Of a stretch of 32,122 nt of DNA, positions 23,411 through 29,884 are shown in pieces (position 1 is the first letter of the stretch; each line of letters starts with the position of its first letter). Source of the DNA: a virus; the IMG/VR virus record IMGVR_UViG_3300036668_000023, positions 1 through 32,122 of that record. The stretch is one strand, 5' to 3'. The translations under genes and the position numbers were made by a program. Below the pieces are notes generated by a model that saw nothing but the letters and a program-made list of their open reading frames with translations, did not search any database and was not told the origin of the DNA.

Positions 23411-24462
23411 ACGCCTACTTTTAACCACTGGTCACGGACTGCACAAGCTACCGCCTCTGTCATCTTAGGAGGTACACTCATGCCAATCATGTACTTACCA
23501 ATGTTGTTTGATTTAGCCTGATAATCATCTGGGAATGAGCCAAGCCGCTTCCACTCTCTATAAGTTAACTTCCTGCATTTATCCCAATGCCTAATAACAT
23601 CCGTAGCAATAACTGTTACTGATGGTTTTTCTTTATTTAATCTAACCATGTTAAATCCTGATGGTTTACCTTGTAACCTTTCCCATTCTTTAGAATAACT
23701 GCTGCCAGGCTTAGTGCCTGGCCAAAACTGAATGTCTGTTGCGGTTGCTTTGGTTTCTTTTAGCTCATCATCAGTTAATGCCTGCAAGTCTTGAGTGGCC
23801 TCTCCTGCGCTAATCCATTTATGAGTTGGGGTTAGCTTTAGCGGCGGCACATCAATATCATTGCGAACAGCGCAAAAAAACACACGTTCTCTACGCTGCG
23901 GAACCCCGCAATCAGCCGCGTTTAACAAAAACAACTGTGGCCTATAACCAAGCTCTTTAAACCTTTGCATAACCATTTTTGTATAGCCTTTAGCGTTTCC
24001 GATTAGCATACCTTTAACGTTTTCAGCAATAGCAACTTTTGGCTTTAGCTTGCCTACAAGGTCAAGATAATCAAAAAATAAGTCAGACAATACTTGTTTA
24101 GATTGACCTTCCCTGAAATGCTTTTCTTTTCCCCATGATTTCTCACGGCTTCCTGCCATGCTAAATGTAGAACATGGAGGCGAACCGTCTAGAACATCAA
24201 GGTTATATAGCTCCTCAGGCAAATCTTTATTCAGCAATTCTCCAATAGGGCAAAGAAAGTAGTATTTAGGGTTAATATTTAGCTTGTAGTGCCACGCCAT
24301 TTCTGGGTCTATGTCATTAGCAGCAATAACATCAAATCCAGCTCTTTTATAGCCCATGCTTGACCCGCCACCGCAAGCAAAGGTAGACATTACTTTTAAG
24401 TTGTGTTTAGGGATATTTTGTAGGTCTGCTATATCCCATGCGCAGTCTGGTTTATTTTTCAT
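23407..24462 (-). CDS. DNA (cytosine-5) methyltransferase
   Basis: 351 residues from the ATG at 24462 (a GTG at 24477 is possible). C5-methyltransferase motifs in order: I (S-T-F-A-C-G-G-G-S-S), IV (D-G-S-P-P-C-S-T-F-S, with the catalytic Cys), VI (A-E-N-V-K-G), VIII (Q-R-R-E-R-V-F-F) and a C-terminal motif X-like region. The target recognition region is about residues 205-300. No restriction endonuclease is nearby, so it is an orphan enzyme, likely protecting phage DNA from host restriction or marking it. It overlaps the ParB-domain gene by 11 bases. Confidence 0.94.
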   Translation of the reverse strand: MKNKPDCAWDIADLQNIPKHNLKVMSTFACGGGSSMGYKRAGFDVIAANDIDPEMAWHYKLNINPKYYFLCPIGELLNKDLPEELYNLDVLDGSPPCSTFSMAGSREKSWGKEKHFREGQSKQVLSDLFFDYLDLVGKLKPKVAIAENVKGMLIGNAKGYTKMVMQRFKELGYRPQLFLLNAADCGVPQRRERVFFCAVRNDIDVPPLKLTPTHKWISAGEATQDLQALTDDELKETKATATDIQFWPGTKPGSSYSKEWERLQGKPSGFNMVRLNKEKPSVTVIATDVIRHWDKCRKLTYREWKRLGSFPDDYQAKSNNIGKYMIGMSVPPKMTEAVACAVRDQWLKVGV

Positions 24463-24976
24463 CAAATTCAAACCCACATTTTGGACACTGATGGCCTAAC
24501 TTGTAGTCGTCTGGGTTAATTTCTTTAGAGCTGGTTTCAGGTGTTTCATTATTTGCAACGTATAAATTAAGTAAGCTGTTTATTTCAATTTGCGTAAAAC
24601 CTGTTAGCTCAAGATGCAATTCTGTAAGGTCGGACAGCTCTATCTTTAACAATTCATCATCCCACCCAGCGTTCAAAGCCAGCTTGTTGTCGGCAATGAT
24701 GTAGGCTTTCTTTTGCGCTCCAGTAAGGTTTGTCAGCCGTATGCAGGGCACTTCGTCAAGCCCTAGCTTGCGTGCCGCCATAGTGCGCCCGTGGCCAGCA
24801 ATGATGCCGCCCTCTGCGTCTATCAATATAGGGTTTGTGAAGCCAAACTCGCGTATGCTCGCGGCTATTTGCGCAACTTGCGCGTCTGAGTGCGTTCTGC
24901 TGTTCCTGGCATAAGGTATTAGCGTTTCAAGAGCAATATATTCTAAATTGTTCCCGACTTTATCCATTGTCGTCAT
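24452..24976 (-). CDS. ParB/sulfiredoxin-fold nuclease-like protein with C-terminal zinc knuckle
   Basis: 174 residues, start supported by GGAG five bases upstream of the ATG. Residues 12-125 match the ParB N-terminal domain seen in phages: P-Y-A-R-N-S-R-T-H-S near 21-30, F-G-F-T-N-P-I-L-I-D, and the core G-H-G-R-T-M-A-A-R-K-L-G at 61-72. Residues 162-167 (H-x-C-P-K-C) could bind zinc, although only one CxxC is present. Related domains are often fused to DNA methyltransferases; here a separate C5 enzyme is encoded immediately downstream. The function may be nicking, NTP binding or targeting of the methylase. Confidence 0.87.
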   Translation of the reverse strand: MTTMDKVGNNLEYIALETLIPYARNSRTHSDAQVAQIAASIREFGFTNPILIDAEGGIIAGHGRTMAARKLGLDEVPCIRLTNLTGAQKKAYIIADNKLALNAGWDDELLKIELSDLTELHLELTGFTQIEINSLLNLYVANNETPETSSKEINPDDYKLGHQCPKCGFEFDEK

Positions 24977-25008
24977 GGGTTCTCCATTGGTAAATCCAAA
25001 GTAAAACC

Positions 25009-25014
25009 ATCATA
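25009..25014 (-). promoter_or_regulatory. Possible -10 element between early terminator and ParB gene
   Basis: The minus strand reads TATGAT about 35 bases upstream of the ParB start and just past the terminator T-run, a sensible place to restart transcription into the packaging and head genes. No matching -35 hexamer is visible 16-18 bases upstream, so it would need an activator or a phage factor. Low confidence. Confidence 0.2.
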
Positions 25015-25016
25015 CC

Positions 25017-25044
25017 AAAAAAAAGACCACTGCGTTAGTGGTCT
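25017..25044 (-). terminator. Rho-independent terminator ending the NinB/NinG early operon
   Basis: A perfect eight-base-pair stem (25037-25044 with 25024-25031, five-base loop) is followed on the minus strand by seven further T residues (25023-25017). It lies about 35 bases after the NinG stop and separates the leftward early operon from the ParB/methyltransferase/packaging block. A smaller five-base-pair hairpin (25047-25051 with 25059-25063) precedes it. Confidence 0.93.
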
Positions 25045-25077
25045 AAAGTCGCTACAAACGACTAGGAGAAAGAGCCT

Positions 25078-25623
25078 TCATTGTAGCCTCTCTTTGTTCA
25101 GCCGTCTAGCCTCTGCGTTGTAGTGCCTGGCAATCTCAACCAGGCCTTCTTTGGTGTACTTTCTTAGCGTACTGTCAGATTCGAGTAAGTTAAGTTGATG
25201 CTCGCCAATCTGCTCTAGAAGTCGCTTGCGATACTCAACAACGTTCCCGCCAAGCCAGTTATTGCAATGCTTGCATTGACCATGCACGTTGTCTTCGACA
25301 AACCTCATGTGCGGAGCTGAACCAACCGACCTGTAATGTCCTGCGTCAAATGTGTTCGGCGCGTCTCCTAGAGGCTTGTCACACGATACGCAAGGCTTGC
25401 CTGTATCTCTGGCTCGGATGTACGAATTAAACGCAGCCTGCGCCTTCTTGACCAACTGCGGTTTGGTTTGCAGTGCATCCAGCTTTAATTTTGTTTCTTG
25501 CTTGTCTTTCTTGACTTTAACCGCCTTGACCAGTTGCATAGCACACGATGGGCTGCAACATGTCTGTAGCGGTCTGGCTGGTTGAAACGTATTTTTGCAA
25601 ACCTTGCACTTCTTTGTTTTCAT
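25078..25623 (-). CDS. ninG: NinG/Rap-like recombination endonuclease
   Basis: 181 residues. It has the NinG layout: an N-terminal cysteine knuckle (C6, C9, C22, C23, C27), a lysine-rich linker, A-F-N-S-Y-I-R-A-R-D near 64-73, C78-x2-C81, the nuclease-like D-A-G-H-Y-R-S-V-G at 93-101, and C117-x2-C120-N-N-W. Lambda NinG (Rap) resolves Holliday junctions and D-loops in the Red pathway. It is translationally coupled to NinB (ATGA). Confidence 0.92.
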   Translation of the reverse strand: MKTKKCKVCKNTFQPARPLQTCCSPSCAMQLVKAVKVKKDKQETKLKLDALQTKPQLVKKAQAAFNSYIRARDTGKPCVSCDKPLGDAPNTFDAGHYRSVGSAPHMRFVEDNVHGQCKHCNNWLGGNVVEYRKRLLEQIGEHQLNLLESDSTLRKYTKEGLVEIARHYNAEARRLNKERLQ

Positions 25624-26027
25624 TCTCCCACCTCAAAACCTTTGTCTGTTGCCCAGCAAATTAGCCACTCTGTGAATTCGCTTGCGTCTGCCTTATTAAA
25701 TTTGCGCGACTGTAGACCTAGTTGAACCACCCTTTGACCGTCTAAGCTCGGCGCCACCTTGCCTGCTGACCTGCCAGTCTCGCTTGCCCACTGGTCAATC
25801 AAAAACCGTTTCCAGCTTTCGCCATCCCACTTAGCGCCCGCATGGTTTGCCTGCTTTGCAATCTGGCCAATAATTGCGTGGTACATCTCATTTTGTGGCT
25901 GGCTGCGAGTCTCGCTTGTGACTTCCAAAGTAAATTTCTTACCCCCCATAAAGTGGGGCTTCATCTTTTGATAAATGTCCGTTACCACCTGGTGCGCCTG
26001 TTGCGCATTGTGTAGCGTTATTTTCAT
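25620..26027 (-). CDS. ninB: NinB/Orf-like recombination mediator
   Basis: 135 residues. Matches NinB in size and in S-Q-P-Q-N-E-M-Y-H-A-I-I-G-Q-I-A, then W-D-G-E-S-W-K-R-F-L-I-D and R-V-V-Q-L-G-L-Q-S-R-K-F. Lambda NinB (Orf) binds single-stranded DNA and SSB and substitutes for RecFOR functions. It overlaps NinG downstream and the 83-residue gene upstream by four bases each. Confidence 0.92.
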   Translation of the reverse strand: MKITLHNAQQAHQVVTDIYQKMKPHFMGGKKFTLEVTSETRSQPQNEMYHAIIGQIAKQANHAGAKWDGESWKRFLIDQWASETGRSAGKVAPSLDGQRVVQLGLQSRKFNKADASEFTEWLICWATDKGFEVGE

Positions 26028-26275
26028 TTTCTGTTCTTCTCCAATGTCATTAGCGCCCTAATATCATCCGCGTACTTTTGACCATATTTTTTAGCCAATT
26101 TATCCATCACACCCCTAAACCACTCTGGCGCTTTTTCAGCTTGCCACTTGTAGCTGTACACCAACTCGCGAGCTAAACCCTCGTCAGCGGCCTGTTGCGA
26201 CCTTTTAGACTCGATGCTTTGTTGCACTCGACGCTCGGCTTGCTCTTTCTTTGTGCCATAGGGGATTAAAGACAA
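26024..26275 (-). CDS. Small charged hypothetical protein, TTG start
   Basis: 83 residues with a TTG start overlapping the stop of the preceding gene by ten bases; no ATG is available in frame near the N-terminus. The sequence (S-L-I-P-Y-G-T-K-K-E-Q-A-E-R-R near the start) is helical and rich in K, R, E and Q. It overlaps NinB by ATGA. Not recognised; its place in the recombination block suggests an accessory role only by association. Confidence 0.65.
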   Translation of the reverse strand: MSLIPYGTKKEQAERRVQQSIESKRSQQAADEGLARELVYSYKWQAEKAPEWFRGVMDKLAKKYGQKYADDIRALMTLEKNRK

Positions 26276-26469
26276 CGCTTTTGCTTTTCTGTAAGTTTTG
26301 AATTCACTTTTAGTTGATGGACATTTTGGATTCCATCACCGTTTAAATTCTTTGACCTTGCCTTGCCACCGACAGTTCCAGCTCTTGAACGTCTAAAACT
26401 GGTGTCATCGCTAATAATACTTTTTCCAATAAACATTGTGAAAGCATTTGGTATTGGTTCTTTTTTCAT
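26266..26469 (-). CDS. Small basic hypothetical protein
   Basis: 67 residues from the ATG at 26469, which overlaps the preceding stop as ATGA; longer in-frame starts exist up to 26505. The product begins M-K-K-E-P-I-P-N-A-F, has a segment R-R-S-R-A-G-T-V-G-G-K-A-R-S and ends in basic residues. Codons and overlaps fit the operon. No family recognised. Confidence 0.6.
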   Translation of the reverse strand: MKKEPIPNAFTMFIGKSIISDDTSFRRSRAGTVGGKARSKNLNGDGIQNVHQLKVNSKLTEKQKRCL

Positions 26470-26690
26470 ATAGCAAGCCATAAATTGAGTGTAATTAATC
26501 CGCAAGTGACAAGCCCGACTGCAAACAGAATTACAGCCACAACCGATAGTTTTACTAAAACATTGCGCCAGCGTTGCGGTCTTTGATGTTGATAATTAAT
26601 GTATGGCTCTGCGTCTACCGGTATTTGACTTGCCCTAACTCGGCGTTGTAGCCAAGCATTTGTTCTTCTAATTTCTTTTTCTGCGCTCAT
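26466..26690 (-). CDS. Small single-pass membrane protein
   Basis: 74 residues. A basic N-terminal half (R-R-T-N-A-W-L-Q-R-R) precedes one long hydrophobic segment (about 45-73), so the charged part is likely cytoplasmic. The ATG overlaps the stop of the cell-wall hydrolase gene. It may be a partner of that exported enzyme or an unrelated early inner-membrane protein. Not recognised. Confidence 0.7.
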   Translation of the reverse strand: MSAEKEIRRTNAWLQRRVRASQIPVDAEPYINYQHQRPQRWRNVLVKLSVVAVILFAVGLVTCGLITLNLWLAI

Positions 26691-27160
26691 TTCTTTCTCC
26701 TGTGATATTTATAAAAAACGTGGAAACCAATTACCTCTGTCATTTCCAACCTGCCCGCCCAGCGAGGGTAGACAGCTAGGGTATGGTAGTGCGTTGACTT
26801 TCTTGTGTTGTCCTTCAACCCACCTGCAATTGCCTTAGCCACTACCCGCTGCACTTTCGGCGTGTACGCCACCAACCTTGGGTTCCGCGCTCTGTAATCG
26901 TTTGCCCAACTAAACTGCTTGCTTTGATAAACCACTTTGCAGATTGAGTTTGGCCAGCGCTTACTTGCGACCCTGTTTAATACCACCGAGGCCACTGCCC
27001 TGATGCCAGCCAGACTTTCACCCCTTGCTTCATAGTGCAGGTTGTCAGCCAGGCACTTAGCCTGCTTGCTGTAAGGCACAGCCAACGCCAATGTCGGCAG
27101 CATCAACAAAGCCAGTAGTGGCTTAAGCACTGCCTCTTGCCATGATATATTTTGCGGCAT
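26687..27160 (-). CDS. Exported SleB-type cell wall hydrolase
   Basis: 157 residues. A signal-like hydrophobic stretch (about 11-28, ending A-L-A) is followed by the Hydrolase_2 core: C-L-A-D-N-L-H-Y-E-A-R-G-E-S with likely catalytic Glu44, then V-V-L-N-R-V, W-P-N-S-I-C and Q-F-S-W near 82-85. Members cleave peptidoglycan. The ribosome-binding site before the ATG is weak. Unlike the late GH108 endolysin, this enzyme is encoded in the early leftward operon and appears able to leave the cytoplasm without a holin. Confidence 0.88.
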   Translation of the reverse strand: MPQNISWQEAVLKPLLALLMLPTLALAVPYSKQAKCLADNLHYEARGESLAGIRAVASVVLNRVASKRWPNSICKVVYQSKQFSWANDYRARNPRLVAYTPKVQRVVAKAIAGGLKDNTRKSTHYHTLAVYPRWAGRLEMTEVIGFHVFYKYHRRKK

Positions 27161-27175
27161 GTAACCAGTAATTGT

Positions 27176-27244
27176 TCACGTGTTCATCTCCTTGAGTTTT
27201 GCTTCAATGGCGTGTGCAAATTCTACATATTGCATTGAGTCCAC
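27176..27244 (-). CDS. Possible 22-residue mini-protein
   Basis: From a GTG at 27244 (or ATG at 27235, 19 residues) the frame encodes a helical peptide containing Q-Y-V-E-F-A-H-A-I-E-A-K-L-K-E and ends at TGA 27176. It is in the same frame as the zinc-knuckle gene upstream, just beyond that gene's TAG. An ATG at 27263 lies in another frame, and a +1 shift after two codons would join them. The amphipathic pattern looks protein-like, but the ribosome-binding site is poor. Low confidence. Confidence 0.3.
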   Translation of the reverse strand: MDSMQYVEFAHAIEAKLKEMNT

Positions 27245-27265
27245 TTGCTTGTAAACACTCCATAT

Positions 27266-27481
27266 CTAATCAGCCGTCAGCCCAACCCAAGGCTTGTGTG
27301 GTTGTGGTGACGTGTAAAGCGGGGCGCACTCCTCGTTGTCCAAGAACTCGTCCTGCTCCTCGGCAGACATTTGAGCAAAGGTCTGGAAGTGATTCTCACC
27401 GCAGCATTGAAACCGCACTTTCTCACCACCACAGTAGCAACAGTACTGTGTGCTGTCTTCCATCATCTCTTGTTGTGTCAT
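27266..27481 (-). CDS. Small zinc-knuckle-like protein
   Basis: 71 residues. Cysteines at 14, 15, 17, 26 and 27 with H31 (Y-C-C-Y-C-G-G, F-Q-C-C-G-E-N-H-F) suggest a compact zinc site. The rest is acidic, with E-E-Q-D-E-F-L-D-N-E. The ATG overlaps the preceding stop by four bases. Similar Cys-rich miniproteins are common in phage early regions. Function unknown. Confidence 0.75.
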   Translation of the reverse strand: MTQQEMMEDSTQYCCYCGGEKVRFQCCGENHFQTFAQMSAEEQDEFLDNEECAPLYTSPQPHKPWVGLTAD

Positions 27482-27957
27482 TTCACGTTTTCCTTGTCAT
27501 TTATAACTTTTACCTTTTTTGACCTCAGTACATCGCGAACAATACGCTGCGACCTGTCTAACTCACCCACCGTCACGATTTCTAATTGCTCGTCGTGTAA
27601 TTGGATTGCCTCGTCCAATGTTTGCATCTCAGCACCCTTCAAGATGTAGTGGTCTGTCCTCATACCGCGTTTGCAGACCTCCAGAAGGGCGTCTAGGCCG
27701 TTTTTTGCAACAAAAGCATACTCAGTACCAAACCCCATCAAAACAAGCGCCTCGCACGTGTTTAAAGCGCTTATCAGTACATCCAGCTCTTTTCGTCTTG
27801 CCTCGCCTTTGACAAGCATTGCCAGGGCATTGTGGTTCTTCAACTTCAGGGTCAACAGAGAGCCTTCGTGCTTTGCAACTGGTGTAATGCTTTCAATCAC
27901 AAAAGCCAACGGGTTGACTAAGACAGGTTTAGGCTTGTATTTGCTTTGTTTTTTCAT
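27478..27957 (-). CDS. Conserved phage early protein of unknown function
   Basis: 159 residues from the ATG at 27957, giving the N-terminus M-K-K-Q-S-K-Y-K-P-K-P-V that I recall in relatives; an in-frame ATG at 27984 is possible. The body is mostly helical with L-K-L-K-N-H-N-A-L, L-I-S-A-L-N and L-x2-L-H-D-E-Q-L-E-I-V-T-V. No enzymatic motif or membrane segment. It overlaps the 47-residue gene upstream and the zinc-knuckle gene downstream. Family members occur in early regions of several proteobacterial phages; role not known. Confidence 0.75.
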   Translation of the reverse strand: MKKQSKYKPKPVLVNPLAFVIESITPVAKHEGSLLTLKLKNHNALAMLVKGEARRKELDVLISALNTCEALVLMGFGTEYAFVAKNGLDALLEVCKRGMRTDHYILKGAEMQTLDEAIQLHDEQLEIVTVGELDRSQRIVRDVLRSKKVKVINDKENVK

Positions 27958-28072
27958 ATTCTTGCTCTGTAATCTCACTAACAATGTACAACGCTTGGTT
28001 GATTATGAATACAGGGTAATCCCTACCTTCACGCACCAAATCAAGTATTTTTCTTGCTTGGTAGCAGTTCAT
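27929..28072 (-). CDS. 47-residue early protein
   Basis: A frame from the ATG at 28072, overlapping the preceding stop as ATGA, to the TAA at 27929. The product begins M-N-C-Y-Q-A-R-K-I-L-D-L-V-R-E-G and has a Y-P-V-F-I-I-N-Q-A-L-Y core, a pattern I recall from short phage proteins next to replication genes. It fills the only gap between the P-like gene and the next one, overlapping both. Function unknown. Confidence 0.72.
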   Translation of the reverse strand: MNCYQARKILDLVREGRDYPVFIINQALYIVSEITEQEYEKTKQIQA

Positions 28073-28512
28073 TGCAAAGCCTCTTTAGCAAAGCGTATGC
28101 TTGTTGGGTTTGTCTTTTTCCCATCTTCATAGCCTTGCAATATTCGCTTTGCCCAAGCCTTGTGGTCAACCGGCAAGGCTTTAGTGACCAATTGCTTGAG
28201 GTCTTGCAACTTTGACAGCTCACGAGCCAAACGCTCTGGGTCTGCTTTTGGCTCTGGCAACCTTGGTGCTTCAGGTGCTGGTGAACGTCGGCACAGGTTT
28301 CTAAACTCGATGATGTTGGGCGCTCGCTCTGGCAGGTTTTCCAAAGCCCATGCCAACACTTCAAGCCGCCCACCGTAACCACTTAACTCGTGTGCCCACG
28401 CTGTCTTTACATCAGAAAGCGGAACGTCAGACCACTGGCGCGACCACGCCGAACCATAAGTTGCGGCCAGGCGTTCAAAAAGCCTGTCAATTGCTTTGAT
28501 TGATATACTCAT
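28069..28512 (-). CDS. Putative replication protein P-like helicase loader
   Basis: 147 residues. The N-terminal 75 have the layout of phage P-like proteins: L-F-E-R-L-A-A-T-Y-G-S-A-W, V-K-T-A-W-A-H-E-L, and A-L-E-N-L-P-E-R-A-P-N-I-I-E-F-R-N-L-C. A Pro-rich linker and a helical basic tail follow. Lambda P loads the host DnaB helicase at the origin. The gene is directly downstream of the DUF1376/O-like initiator with ATGA overlap, matching O-P order. Assignment is by pattern and context, moderately sure. Confidence 0.65.
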   Translation of the reverse strand: MSISIKAIDRLFERLAATYGSAWSRQWSDVPLSDVKTAWAHELSGYGGRLEVLAWALENLPERAPNIIEFRNLCRRSPAPEAPRLPEPKADPERLARELSKLQDLKQLVTKALPVDHKAWAKRILQGYEDGKKTNPTSIRFAKEALQ

Positions 28513-29288
28513 TTCAACTCCAATACGCTAGTGTCAACGTCAATAAAAGATTGTGATTCTGTTGGCCACTGCCTGCCGGTCATTTCCTCCCAACGCTTTT
28601 GCTTTGCGAGCTGGTCACGCTCGGCAAAACTTAGGGTCTGTGCCTGGCTGCTTGACTTTTTTGCCACCCATATAGCCTTAAAAGACTTCCAGCCACGTAT
28701 CACTGTTTCAGACAATGCATCTTCCAAAGTCCAGCCAGCCTTATCGGCTTCTTTTTGTATTCCAGCAACAACCAATTTGCTGACTGTCTCCTTTTTGCGT
28801 TTGCGGTGAGCAACAAATTCATCCCAAACTGACTGTGATACGCCGTCAGGCGGTGCAACGCTAGTTGCTGTCTTATCTTTGGTTAATGGTTTATGGTTTG
28901 TGGTTAGTGGTTTGTGGTTAGGGTTATTTTGGCTTTCGTCTGGGTTCCCATCAATAACCGACTGGGTTTTCTTTGGCCTACCGCCTAGCTTCCCGTTGGT
29001 GCGATTTTTATCAGCTTGGCCGTGATACTCATTAATTTCCAACCTAATCCGTGTTTGCGAGTATCCCTCATTGCCCTTGGCAAAGAAGTCTGACAACACA
29101 TTCAGCAATGAGGTTTCATGCTCAGAACCGAGGCGTAACCGACGCATAACCACTTGGGTTTCAAGCGGTATTGGTTGCTCATCTAGGTATTGCCAATCAA
29201 TTAGCTGGCGATAAATGCCATGCTCAATTGTTGTGAGGTGGCCGGTATCCTTGCGATAGTCGGCGATGTTGAACTTGTAATAGTGCAT
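28509..29288 (-). CDS. DUF1376 (O-like) replication initiator candidate
   Basis: 259 residues. Residues 1-90 match DUF1376: M-H-Y-Y-K-F-N-I-A-D-Y-R-K-D-T-G-H-L-T, then E-H-G-I-Y-R-Q-L-I-D-W-Q-Y and L-S-D-F-F. A linker contains a repeated N-H-K-P-L-T element encoded by DNA iterons (28880-28921). The C-terminal part (about 145-225) is helical with V-W-D-E-F-V-A-H-R-K and W-K-S-F-K-A-I-W. Phage proteins of this type sit where lambda O does and probably bind the iterons. It is the first gene of the leftward early operon. Confidence 0.85.
   Translation of the reverse strand: MHYYKFNIADYRKDTGHLTTIEHGIYRQLIDWQYLDEQPIPLETQVVMRRLRLGSEHETSLLNVLSDFFAKGNEGYSQTRIRLEINEYHGQADKNRTNGKLGGRPKKTQSVIDGNPDESQNNPNHKPLTTNHKPLTKDKTATSVAPPDGVSQSVWDEFVAHRKRKKETVSKLVVAGIQKEADKAGWTLEDALSETVIRGWKSFKAIWVAKKSSSQAQTLSFAERDQLAKQKRWEEMTGRQWPTESQSFIDVDTSVLELK
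28880..28921. repeat. Three 14-bp iterons inside the initiator gene, candidate origin
   Basis: Two identical adjacent 14-base units (28894-28907 and 28908-28921, tggtttgtggttag) are preceded by a third, degenerate one at 28880-28893 (10 of 14 bases match). The repeats encode the N-H-K-P-L-T repetition in the linker of the initiator. Lambda's origin also consists of iterons within gene O, so this is the best origin candidate in the window. Confidence 0.65.
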
Positions 29289-29299
29289 AAAGCATTTCC

Positions 29300-29369
29300 G
29301 CGTAATTCCCAGAAAAGAAACGACAGCAGGCGGGGAATTCGCTTTTCGGTCTGCTCATGACTTCAGACC
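29300..29369 (-). promoter_or_regulatory. Structured leader of the leftward early transcript
   Basis: Two inverted repeats lie between the putative promoter and the initiator start: 29348-29353 with 29364-29369 (six pairs, ten-base loop) and 29300-29310 with 29333-29342 (seven pairs, a one-base bulge, then three pairs, 22-base loop). The second overlaps the weak ribosome-binding site (CGGAAA) of the initiator gene. They could serve as operator, antitermination site or translational control. No lambda-type boxA/boxB was recognised. Confidence 0.4.
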
Positions 29370-29386
29370 TAGCTGGGTTTCAAAAT

Positions 29387-29392
29387 ATTATA
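29387..29392 (-). promoter_or_regulatory. Putative -10 of the leftward early promoter
   Basis: A perfect TATAAT on the minus strand lies about 100 bases upstream of the initiator ATG. No good -35 hexamer is seen 16-18 bases upstream, so activation or an unusual -35 would be needed. The element lies just past the stop of the 54-residue gene. Confidence 0.4.
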
Positions 29393-29394
29393 CG

Positions 29395-29559
29395 TTAGTC
29401 ACTGCAACCCACAGGATAAAGCTCTGAAATTAGTTTGTATCGCGCAGTTGTCGCGTCAGCAATGACAGCGTGTAGCCAGTGGATGGCCGCCTCGTCCGTT
29501 GTGGGCTTGCGGCTCAGTAGCGCCTCAAGGTCTTCAATGTAGTTTTCTAATGTATTCAT
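29395..29559 (-). CDS. Small acidic helical protein at the divergent switch
   Basis: 54 residues from the ATG at 29559 (M-N-T-L-E-N-Y-I-E-D-L-E-A-L-L-S-R-K). A GTG at 29607 would extend it by 16 residues but lies in the operator-like palindrome. No clear ribosome-binding site precedes either start. The product is helical without a recognisable HTH. Being first on the leftward side of the switch, it could be a regulator, but nothing in the sequence proves it. Confidence 0.55.
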   Translation of the reverse strand: MNTLENYIEDLEALLSRKPTTDEAAIHWLHAVIADATTARYKLISELYPVGCSD

Positions 29560-29593
29560 GCTCAATTGTGAGTACAGGAAATTATTTTCGTAA

Positions 29594-29611
29594 ATAGGGG
29601 TAAACACCTAT
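29594..29611. promoter_or_regulatory. Operator-like palindrome, site 1
   Basis: The 18 bases at 29594-29611 form an imperfect dyad (ATAGGGGTA / AACACCTAT, seven of nine positions symmetric). Thirteen of them (gggtaaacaccta, 29598-29610) recur at 31860-31872. It is just upstream of the rightward promoter-like sequence and in the start region of the leftward small gene. A phage repressor site is the obvious reading; the RHH protein at 31728-31865 is a candidate binder. Confidence 0.5.
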
Positions 29612-29633
29612 ATAAAACGTGTTTTTTCTGCGT

Positions 29634-29639
29634 TAAAAT
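29634..29639 (+). promoter_or_regulatory. Putative -10 of the rightward early promoter
   Basis: TAAAAT is followed by AAAC, about 35 bases before the first rightward gene. An identical nine-base TAAAATAAA element occurs at 31917-31925 upstream of the second rightward unit. The -35 region is not canonical (a T-rich run lies upstream). Confidence 0.45.
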
Positions 29640-29672
29640 AAACTCGTCAGCAACACAAACAGGAGAACCAAA

Positions 29673-29873
29673 ATGAAACAAATTTACTCAGTAAACAACC
29701 AAGGCGCTGAAAAGATAGCGGCTTTGGTCAGCAAGCTCAGTGACGAGTACATCGACGCGATGCTTGAGCTGGAGGAGGCAATGGAGTCTGGCAACCAGAC
29801 CACCATCTTAATTAACGGCCAGGAGTTGACGCTTGGCGCAGAAGATTTTGACGAAATCAAAATCGCATACTAG
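29673..29873 (+). CDS. Small acidic protein, first gene of rightward operon
   Basis: 66 residues from an ATG with a good AGGAGA upstream. It begins M-K-Q-I-Y-S-V-N-N-Q-G and is rich in Glu/Asp (L-E-L-E-E-A-M-E), with a short beta-like end (I-L-I-N-G-Q-E-L). No family recognised. It lies 11 bases before the ERF gene and is probably co-transcribed with the recombination cassette. Confidence 0.72.
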   Translation: MKQIYSVNNQGAEKIAALVSKLSDEYIDAMLELEEAMESGNQTTILINGQELTLGAEDFDEIKIAY

Positions 29874-29884
29874 GAGAAAATATT

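Noticed and set aside
24477-24477. GTG start for the cytosine methyltransferase
   Set aside because: It adds only five residues, lacks a good ribosome-binding site and lengthens the overlap; the ATG at 24462 is preferred.
29395-29607. Lysogeny switch with a repressor gene on the minus strand
   Set aside because: The small leftward protein has no recognisable helix-turn-helix and no integrase or CI-like gene is in the window. Temperate lifestyle cannot be concluded.
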